Below, one piece after another: positions 1 to 6,005 of a stretch of DNA of 25,700 nucleotides; the stretch's first letter is position 1; the number at the start of each line of letters is the position of its first letter. This DNA comes from a virus. The stretch is taken from the IMG/VR virus record IMGVR_UViG_3300029448_000384, positions 1 to 25,700 of that record, one strand, 5' to 3'. The notes beneath the pieces are model-generated. The model made no database searches. It saw only the letters and a program-made list of their open reading frames with translations, and was not told the origin of the DNA. The position numbers were made by a program, and so were the translations under genes.

Positions 1-410
1 GCTTTATCTTCTAAATACATTTTTCCTTTAGTCACTAATCCTTTCACAATACCTTTAGTGTCTGCTGCTGGTGTAAGTACCGATAACTCTGTTTGTGGTG
101 CTCTGCTTGTTATTAATGAAGGCGAATCAGCCCAACTCACCTCATATACTTCATATTTCCAATATCCTGCTGGAGATAGGTTTATTTTGCCAGCTAACAC
201 ATTAGGTGTAGTGTTGTAAACAAATAAAAAGTATGTATACCTATCATATGTTGTTTGAGTATCTGCATAAGCATATTGTACACTATTATCTATATCATTA
301 GTAAACTTAAACAAGTGCCTAATGTTAGAAGATGCAACAGTACTATTAATTCTATTGTCCTCAGTTTGTAAGTAAGCAGTAAGGTTAGTTTGTGTAAATC
401 CTTGTATCAT
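1..410 (-). CDS. Virion-associated protein of unknown function, N-terminal 136 residues (cut by window edge)
   Basis: The ORF starts at the ATG at 410-408 (MIQGFTQTNLTAYLQTEDNR) and is still open at base 1. It has no recognised domain. The sequence is mixed, mostly polar and beta-rich, with a segment around residues 60-90 rich in Tyr and Trp. It lies downstream of capsid and tail-tube genes and behind terminator and promoter-like elements. The two leftover bases at the edge combine with base 25700 to give a frame that continues for 15 more codons and stops just before the portal gene. If the sequence is circular, the full protein has 152 residues and belongs to the portal unit. A head or neck virion protein is an inference from position only. 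Confidence 0.75.
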   Translation of the reverse strand, partial: MIQGFTQTNLTAYLQTEDNRINSTVASSNIRHLFKFTNDIDNSVQYAYADTQTTYDRYTYFLFVYNTTPNVLAGKINLSPAGYWKYEVYEVSWADSPSLITSRAPQTELSVLTPAADTKGIVKGLVTKGKMYLEDK

Positions 411-426
411 ATACTATATAATAGAA
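411..426 (-). promoter_or_regulatory. Late control element, copy 1
   Basis: On the minus strand this reads TTCTATTATATAGTAT, directly before the ATG at 410. It matches four other intergenic copies with one or two changes. It follows a terminator hairpin, as expected for the start of a new transcription unit. Promoter function is inferred; a translation-initiation role is possible because the element touches the start codon. Confidence 0.5.
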
Positions 427-459
427 AAAGCCCTTTTTTATTTGCCTTACAAAATAACT

Positions 460-493
460 AATAAAAGAAAAGAGTGACATTTAAGCCACTCTT
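460..493 (-). terminator. Factor-independent terminator after the tail-tube gene
   Basis: The minus-strand RNA can form a nine-pair stem, AAGAGUGGC with GUCACUCUU, around the six-base loop UUAAAU, followed by the U-rich tract UUCUUUUAUU. One pair is a U-G wobble that would be an A-C mismatch in plus-strand RNA, so the structure belongs to the minus strand. It lies 34 bases after the stop of the upstream gene. Confidence 0.75.
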
Positions 494-526
494 CTCTAAG
501 AAATATATAAAAACTACTAATTGTTT

Positions 527-1093
527 TTATGAAGAAACAACACCTGCTAAAGTAAATCCTCCGTTATCAAATGGATTAGCTGTGTAATCTGGTACAAATT
601 GGAAAGGTTGATTTTCTAAGCCGTCGAAGGTTAAAGTGTATCCATTTCTGTCTCCAAACGCTGCGCCGCTATCCATAGTTCCTGCGTTTAATTCCATTCC
701 ATTTACACTCCCTAAACAAACAATAGTGTCATGCCCTGTTGCTGTTACTGTTTGATTTAATTGTGCAAATATAATTACTTTAGTTTGACCTAAAAGCTTT
801 ATTTGATTTTGATCTTCTTTTGTAAGTCTGTTAAGTACAATGTTTACTGTTGGTGTGTAAAAAATAGTTCCGTTTTCACGTGATCCCGTGATACTATCTT
901 GAAGAGATGCAACACCAAGTGGCATTGTATACCTATATAAACTATTACTGCCCATTTCTAAATCTGTTATTTCACCATTTGCAGTAGGTATTGATGTAAC
1001 TTGGTCGTAAACTGCGAAATAAATAAACTTAATCCCACCTGAAATTCTATTACAATCAAGCCCTCTACCTTTTGTTAAAGCTGTACATGCCAT
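527..1093 (-). CDS. Probable major tail tube protein
   Basis: This 188-residue protein follows the major capsid gene. It begins MACTALTKGRGLDCN and contains the segments SRENGTIFYTP (near residue 71) and DRNGYTLTFDGLE (near 148-160). From memory, this pattern resembles the tail tube proteins of Bacteroidetes phages: a short Cys-containing start, a central ENGT stretch and a GYTLTF beta-strand near the end. The length suits a single-domain tube protein. It is the only candidate for this role in the window, which also encodes a tape measure and a tail chaperone. A terminator directly follows it. A head-decoration or other structural protein is the alternative. Confidence 0.6.
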   Translation of the reverse strand: MACTALTKGRGLDCNRISGGIKFIYFAVYDQVTSIPTANGEITDLEMGSNSLYRYTMPLGVASLQDSITGSRENGTIFYTPTVNIVLNRLTKEDQNQIKLLGQTKVIIFAQLNQTVTATGHDTIVCLGSVNGMELNAGTMDSGAAFGDRNGYTLTFDGLENQPFQFVPDYTANPFDNGGFTLAGVVSS

Positions 1094-1120
1094 ATTTTTT
1101 TATGTTTTAAAGGTTAAAGG

Positions 1121-1144
1121 AGCAAGGGTTTTTACACCCCTGCT
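1121..1144 (-). terminator. Hairpin between capsid and tail-tube genes (attenuator candidate)
   Basis: The minus-strand RNA forms AGCAGGGG paired with CCCUUGCU around the eight-base loop UGUAAAAA, with one G-U wobble. Only a weak U tract follows (CCUUUAACCUUU). It lies between the MCP stop and the next ATG. It may partly terminate transcription or protect the upstream mRNA 3' end, tuning capsid against tail-tube output. Confidence 0.5.
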
Positions 1145-1161
1145 TCTATTAATTAAGTTAT

Positions 1162-2070
1162 TTACGACTGTCTTACGATATCAGCTCCTGTTCCTGTTTG
1201 AACACCTGCTGAGTAACGAGCGACTAATCTCATGTTATCGCTTCCGTCGAGAGCAGACATATCCATCATCGTAATTCTTGTAGCGTCTGAAATGAGGTCG
1301 GTACCGAAGAACATATTTGATTTTTGTGCTATTACTAACTCATTTTCCGCCATTCCATTACAAGGTGCAATTTTATACCCTTCAAACATTGGTACATAGT
1401 CACCATTCATATTATAAGCATTAACATACCCTAAAGTAGATACTGCTGAAATATAGTATTGGTAAGTTCTTTGACTCATGTAAATATGTAAGTCTTCTTT
1501 ACCTAAAGTTGTTGTAGGTATAGATGCTACCGCTCCTTGAAGCTCTGCAATAATTGTTGCTGCTGTATAAGCTCCCGCTGCTGCATCTTGAACTACTGTT
1601 CCGTCAACACCTGGCAATAATAATCCTGTTACAGCCCCTAAGAATCCGTTGAATTTCCCTGCAACAGCAGTTCCTGTCCAAATTGAATCTTCAGTTGCAT
1701 TTGCTATAATCTCACCCATGTAAGATATAACGTAGTCTTCAAAAGATGCTGGAGGTGGTGCGCCTGCTCCTGCTCTCATTTGTAACGCTTCCCATGAGTC
1801 TAAGAGAGTTTTTTTACAAAGGTCAAGATTTACTTGAAGGTTCTTAGGCTCTAATACTTTTTCGGTAAGCGCTAAAGTACCTGCACTTGTAAAGTCACAT
1901 GTTGCATCAGCTACTGATGAAACAGTATTGTTCATAGCCTGTATATTACTTTTATATTTGATATTCTCTATCATCGTTAAGTAATCTAACGAGTTTGAAG
2001 CTTTTAACGCAGCGCTGATGTAGAATCCAGCGGCTTTCCCTGCAAAATTTGATGTTGTAGTAAACGCCAT
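1162..2070 (-). CDS. Major capsid protein (HK97-fold type)
   Basis: This 302-residue protein lies directly after a protease and an acidic scaffold-like gene, the classical capsid order. The N-terminus (MAFTTTSNFAGKAAGFYISA) is Ala/Ser-rich. The middle (residues about 80-125) has the helix-rich stretch with LDLCKKTLLDSWEALQ. The C-terminal half carries LHIYMSQRTYQYY, YKIAPCNGMAEN and a final VARYSAGVQTG segment, as in MCPs of Bacteroidetes phages where the P- and A-domain strands end. The gene is long, intact and preceded by an A-rich start region. The assignment rests on sequence flavour and neighbours; exact fold and cleavage site were not determined. Confidence 0.85.
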   Translation of the reverse strand: MAFTTTSNFAGKAAGFYISAALKASNSLDYLTMIENIKYKSNIQAMNNTVSSVADATCDFTSAGTLALTEKVLEPKNLQVNLDLCKKTLLDSWEALQMRAGAGAPPPASFEDYVISYMGEIIANATEDSIWTGTAVAGKFNGFLGAVTGLLLPGVDGTVVQDAAAGAYTAATIIAELQGAVASIPTTTLGKEDLHIYMSQRTYQYYISAVSTLGYVNAYNMNGDYVPMFEGYKIAPCNGMAENELVIAQKSNMFFGTDLISDATRITMMDMSALDGSDNMRLVARYSAGVQTGTGADIVRQS

Positions 2071-2097
2071 TTTTTATTGTTTTTTAGTTATTAATAT

Positions 2098-2799
2098 TTA
2101 TTTGTGTAATTCATATAAGAATTTCTCCTGATTTGTCATCCTTCTAAAATCTTGTGCGGTAGGAGTTCTTCTTTCCGAACTAAATTTGTTTGTGTTAATT
2201 GGTGCATCAGCAGGTGATTCTGCTAATTCAGTTTTTAACTTTTCATTCTCAGCTTTCAATGCTTCCATATCTTCTGCTGAAAATTCAACTACTTCAGTAG
2301 TTTTGATTGACTTAGGTTTATCAGAAACTTCTGGAGTTTCTTCTGACATTTCTTCTACTTCGTCATCACCACCTTCTTTTTCTCTTTTAAGATCAGCTAC
2401 TGCATCTTCTAAGTTTTGGATACGCTTTTCCATCCCAGCCCAATCCTCAACGTCAGCTTCTTCTTTTCTGTCATCATCTTCTGGAGCTAATTCAACTGCT
2501 TCTTCAGATAATTCTTCAGCAGTTTCTTCTTCTTCAGTTTCTGATTCCATAACCTCAGCAACTACACCCTCTTCTTCTACTCTAAAAGAAACACCTTCTT
2601 CAGTCTTATATGTCCCAATTGGTAAAAGGATTGTCGTGCCATCTTCGGTCAAAACTGAAATATCTACTCCAGCTTCAAGTTCTTCAGCAGTAGAAACGAA
2701 AATAGTACCATCTTCGCTTTTTGCTTGCCAAGCTAATTTAATTGATTCTTCGGCTTTGTTTAAGCCAAGTGCTACTAGTATTTGTTCTTTAATGTCCAT
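2098..2799 (-). CDS. Probable capsid scaffolding protein
   Basis: This 233-residue protein is extremely acidic. Residues about 75-160 are dominated by Glu and Asp, with a predicted coiled coil around residues 120-145 (MEKRIQNLEDAVADLKREKE) and a second near 170-195 (MEALKAENEKLKTELAE). The C-terminus is basic and polar (SSERRTPTAQDFRRMTNQEK), as in scaffolds whose tail contacts the shell. It lies between the head protease and the MCP. Scaffolds are poorly conserved, so this is based on composition and location. The N-terminal 70 residues (AWQAKSEDGTIFVSTAEELE) form a small folded domain of unknown role. Confidence 0.7.
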   Translation of the reverse strand: MDIKEQILVALGLNKAEESIKLAWQAKSEDGTIFVSTAEELEAGVDISVLTEDGTTILLPIGTYKTEEGVSFRVEEEGVVAEVMESETEEEETAEELSEEAVELAPEDDDRKEEADVEDWAGMEKRIQNLEDAVADLKREKEGGDDEVEEMSEETPEVSDKPKSIKTTEVVEFSAEDMEALKAENEKLKTELAESPADAPINTNKFSSERRTPTAQDFRRMTNQEKFLYELHK

Positions 2800-2810
2800 A
2801 GGTTCTTTTT

Positions 2811-2824
2811 TAATATAATAGAAT
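2811..2824 (-). promoter_or_regulatory. Late control element, copy 2 (divergent)
   Basis: On the minus strand this reads ATTCTATTATATTA, 11 bases before the scaffold ATG at 2799. The first ten bases match the other copies; the right half of the palindrome is degraded. Confidence 0.4.
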
Positions 2825-2829
2825 AGTTA

Positions 2830-3546
2830 TTACTTTGTTTGATTTTCGTTTATTATCTCGTTTAAAGCTGATAGTATCTCTTCGTGTGTTGGCGTTCTTT
2901 CTGACATCTTCTCCATCTTATCTGTGAAATACCCTTCAATACTTAAACCTTTCAATTCTCCTGCTTTTACTTTTTCCCAAAGCTCATCATTGTTTATCTT
3001 CATAGAAACCATCCATGTTCCTTTAGGAAGGTCGTAACCATAAAGTCTAGACTTATCCATCTTAGGGTCTTCTATAATCCAGCTTTCAGTAGTTAAAACA
3101 CCAGACACTCTATCTTGATGTTCATACGTTGCTTTGTGATGATTGTTATGTTTTAAATAAAGTTCTGATGATTTTCTTACTGTCTCAGGACTAAAATAGA
3201 CATAGTACTCTGAGTCTGTATTTGGGTTATATCTAAATATTTGCTTATTTGGTATTAAAGCAGGAGATACGAGCATTCTCTTTTCTTCATCAACCTTAGC
3301 AAATGTTAAATTATTCTTTTCTTTTCCAAAATAAACAAAGTCTTGTTCAATAGCTGGAGCAGCTACTAAGCTAATAGCATCAATTGCCAACTCTTCACTA
3401 TCTTCATCAATAACTAACTCTACGATAGAAGTAGTCTTTTCGTAATAGTCTTTATTTGCAGCTTCACATTCTGCTATGGAGTCGTATTGACAGTCTCCTG
3501 TCTTACCCCATTTTACTTTTCCATTTTCACATTCTTCGCAAGGCAT
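2830..3546 (-). CDS. Head maturation protease, XkdF-like
   Basis: This 238-residue protein probably processes the scaffold and capsid during head maturation. Family signs: a core starting near residue 40 (VELVIDEDSEELAIDAISLVAAPAI is typical of XkdF-like proteins), a His-rich segment near residues 130-145 (HNNHHKATYEHQD), and LKGLSIEGYF near residues 197-206, whose Ser is the likely nucleophile. The first 35 residues form a separate Cys-containing module (Cys 3, 6, 18, 27) with the motif DCQYDSIAECEAAN. It lies directly before the scaffold and MCP genes. A control element touches its start codon. The catalytic residues are assigned by pattern only. Confidence 0.8.
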   Translation of the reverse strand: MPCEECENGKVKWGKTGDCQYDSIAECEAANKDYYEKTTSIVELVIDEDSEELAIDAISLVAAPAIEQDFVYFGKEKNNLTFAKVDEEKRMLVSPALIPNKQIFRYNPNTDSEYYVYFSPETVRKSSELYLKHNNHHKATYEHQDRVSGVLTTESWIIEDPKMDKSRLYGYDLPKGTWMVSMKINNDELWEKVKAGELKGLSIEGYFTDKMEKMSERTPTHEEILSALNEIINENQTK

Positions 3547-3560
3547 ATTATATAATAGAT
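3546..3560 (-). promoter_or_regulatory. Late control element, copy 3
   Basis: The minus strand reads ATCTATTATATAATA, containing the exact 12-base palindrome TATTATATAATA (3546-3557). It overlaps the A of the protease ATG by one base. If it acts as a promoter, the transcript would be nearly leaderless. Confidence 0.5.
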
Positions 3561-3582
3561 TTAATTAATATTTATTTGATTT

Positions 3583-5148
3583 TTAAATTGTTGCTCTACG
3601 TCTTATATTCGCTAACTGGTTCTGACTGTTAGTCATTTCGTCTGTAACTACAAACGCTTTGACAGGTTCTGGTGCTTCTCCTCCAGTTAATTCAAAAGCC
3701 CCTGACATCATTTGAGGTGCTGGTGCTGCTGCTGCTGCTGCACCGCCTCCTCCGCCTCCTCCTCCGCTTCCACCTACTGGAGTTGATAGTATTGTGTTTA
3801 CATTGGCAAGACCTGCAATTATAATTCCTGCTGCTGCGGCAATACCTGCAATACCTGCTTGACCAAGTGCTTTATTCGCACCTACGTAAGTGTCTATAAT
3901 AGCCTGACCAACGGCTAGTTCTTTACTTTCTCCTGCTAAGGCTTGTAGTCCTCCTGCAAGCCCTGAGAACGCTTCTAATTGAGTGTTGACTTGTTCTTGT
4001 GCGATTTTAGATTTTTTGTCAGCAAATTGTTTGTCAATAGCAGTGGTATCCATTCCTGATTTTCTAGCCATATCTAATTTTTGCTGATACGCAGTTTCAA
4101 GTTCTTGCAACTCTCTCTCAATACCTGACAACCCTTCTGCTCTAAGTTCATTCTGCGTTTCTAAAAGCTCTCTTTCTAAAGATACTTGATTAGTCTTTTG
4201 CTCAGACAATTGACCAGTAATAGTTTCTTCAAGTTCTAGCATTGCTACTTTTTGCTCTTGTAATGCTATGTAGTTTTCTTCGCTATCATTTATATTAAAT
4301 TGAGCCTGTGCAGAATCAATTTGTAATTGTATTTGTGCTTTTTGCGCTTCTTGTTGCTCTGCTAAAATTTTATCTAACTTTTCATTGGCTGCTATTCTTT
4401 CTTGGAAAGTCTTAGTTTCATCATCTCTTATTTGTCTCTGAACTTCAGCGTCTTTTAAATATTGAGCATTTAACTTAGCAAATTCTACTGCTGCCCTTTG
4501 TGCCGCTTTATTTGTTTCAGTTATAGCAGCTGCTTGTTTAATTGTTTCTTTAGTATAATTAGAAACCACATCTACTGCTTCTGTAACCGTATCAACCACT
4601 TTGTCAAAAGAATCATCTACACCTGTGGCAACATCTACCAATTCTTTACCTGCCATCTTAGCAAAGTCTGCTGCCTCACTAAAGTTCCCTTTAAATAAAG
4701 AAGACAAAGCACTTCCTACATAGCCAAAAGTATCTAATAGACTATTAAACCTTTCTATAAGGTTGTTTTGAATCATCTCAGAAAAATCTAGTAAAGCCTG
4801 TTTAGGGTCTTCAAATATAGATTTAAAAAAGCCTGTAAACTTACTTACATTTTCTGCCAAGAAATTAAACAAATCATTGAAGGCTATGTTTAAAGCCGTC
4901 ATAGCAGTATTAAAAGTGTCTAATACTTTTTGATTTTTACTAAACACTTCCATAAGTTTAGCTATCAACCCAACAATAATACCAATACCTGCTGCTTTTA
5001 ATGCTGTTCCCATGCCTTTGATCACTCCGCCTAATCGCTTAAATCCTCCACCCGCCTGACCTGTTGCCTTGCCTAAATCTTTGACCTCTTTAGTTACCGC
5101 ACCAACATTTGATTTTACTTCTAATTCTAAAACTTCTTTATCTGCCAT
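3583..5148 (-). CDS. Tail tape measure protein
   Basis: This 521-residue protein sets tail length and probably helps DNA passage. Layout: a polar N-terminus with Gly-rich turns (residues about 28-45), a hydrophobic segment near 50-65 (AAGIGIIVGLIAKL), a helical region, long Gln/Glu-rich coiled coil from about 215 to 400, a second hydrophobic stretch near 430-455 (AGIAAAAGIIIAGLANV), then a run of Gly followed by Ala (about 460-482) and a polar tail. This is the standard tape-measure architecture. At roughly 0.15 nm per residue it predicts a tail near 75-80 nm. Unusually, it lies downstream of the tail-tip genes, directly before the head protease. Confidence 0.85.
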   Translation of the reverse strand: MADKEVLELEVKSNVGAVTKEVKDLGKATGQAGGGFKRLGGVIKGMGTALKAAGIGIIVGLIAKLMEVFSKNQKVLDTFNTAMTALNIAFNDLFNFLAENVSKFTGFFKSIFEDPKQALLDFSEMIQNNLIERFNSLLDTFGYVGSALSSLFKGNFSEAADFAKMAGKELVDVATGVDDSFDKVVDTVTEAVDVVSNYTKETIKQAAAITETNKAAQRAAVEFAKLNAQYLKDAEVQRQIRDDETKTFQERIAANEKLDKILAEQQEAQKAQIQLQIDSAQAQFNINDSEENYIALQEQKVAMLELEETITGQLSEQKTNQVSLERELLETQNELRAEGLSGIERELQELETAYQQKLDMARKSGMDTTAIDKQFADKKSKIAQEQVNTQLEAFSGLAGGLQALAGESKELAVGQAIIDTYVGANKALGQAGIAGIAAAAGIIIAGLANVNTILSTPVGGSGGGGGGGGAAAAAAPAPQMMSGAFELTGGEAPEPVKAFVVTDEMTNSQNQLANIRRRATI

Positions 5149-5159
5149 ATCTTTTTATT

Positions 5160-6005
5160 TTAAACTTTCATTTCATAAAGGTTGAGAGTACAACTCCATG
5201 TTATATCCATATCTCTAGCTCCTGTAACTTGCAAGTGCATGTCGTTAGTACCGCTAAAATCAATCGCTGCAGTCCATCCGTCAACTGTTCCATAACTACC
5301 TAATGTTGAAACCGATTGGTTGTCTGCTTTCAAATAAGCTATACCTGTTGCCCGTAATAATATTCTATCATATACATTACCAGCTGCTGTGCCTCCTGTT
5401 CTTACACCCATTACATTAGCTTCAAAGCCTGTAAATGATGTTGTTGTCGCTGATGAATCTCTAGCAATTGTTGTTATACCACTAACCCCATTAACCAGTA
5501 TGTTTGTTGGAGCTTCATCGTCTGTATTTCCTGATAAATGTATTATTGAACTTTGACTTTTACCTAAAGAATCACCACCACCACCCATAACAACTTCCCC
5601 ATCTCTTTGTGCTAAACCATAAGAACCTAAAACAGCAGCATTATTTGCTCCAATTCCAGCATCATATAATATTCCTACCTGATTATTACTACCTATTACA
5701 ATATTATTTCTTGAGATACCTCTAACCCAATTGGATTCTCCCATTATATAAGTATTGTTAACCCCCTTTTCAGTTGTGTTGTTCGCACCTTGAACATAGT
5801 TATTTTCATCAATTAGACTTTGACCTATGTTGTAGTTAAATACATAAGCCCTACATGTCCCCGAAGATTTGTCATAAGTGTATCCGTAGGCTTCACATGC
5901 AGCCTGATTAGGGTGTACACTGTTAGTTCCATCAGTAAATAAAACTTCTCCTGAAGTGGATGTAAGTGCTGGTTTAATTGAGTATCCTGGTAAAAAATCT
6001 GCCAT
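5160..6005 (-). CDS. Tail fibre or receptor-binding protein candidate
   Basis: This 281-residue protein has a short N-terminal region with SVHPNQAACEAYGYTYDKSS (residues about 29-48) plus a second Cys. Next comes a repeat-rich segment (about 60-130) with repeating Asn-Asn and Gly turns, such as NNYVQGANNT, NNTYIMGESN and NNIVIGSNNQVG, which resembles the YadA-head type of left-handed beta-roll. A Gly/Ser-rich beta region follows, and the last 70 residues look like a compact receptor-binding or trimerisation domain. It is coupled by TAATG to the large tail-tip gene upstream and is followed by the tape measure. Receptor binding is inferred from architecture. Confidence 0.55.
   Translation of the reverse strand: MADFLPGYSIKPALTSTSGEVLFTDGTNSVHPNQAACEAYGYTYDKSSGTCRAYVFNYNIGQSLIDENNYVQGANNTTEKGVNNTYIMGESNWVRGISRNNIVIGSNNQVGILYDAGIGANNAAVLGSYGLAQRDGEVVMGGGGDSLGKSQSSIIHLSGNTDDEAPTNILVNGVSGITTIARDSSATTTSFTGFEANVMGVRTGGTAAGNVYDRILLRATGIAYLKADNQSVSTLGSYGTVDGWTAAIDFSGTNDMHLQVTGARDMDITWSCTLNLYEMKV

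Noticed and set aside
2186-2818. A 210-codon Ser-rich ORF on the plus strand
   Set aside because: It is the complement of the Glu-rich scaffold gene; GAA/GAG codons read backwards give Ser codons. No plus-strand promoter was seen there.
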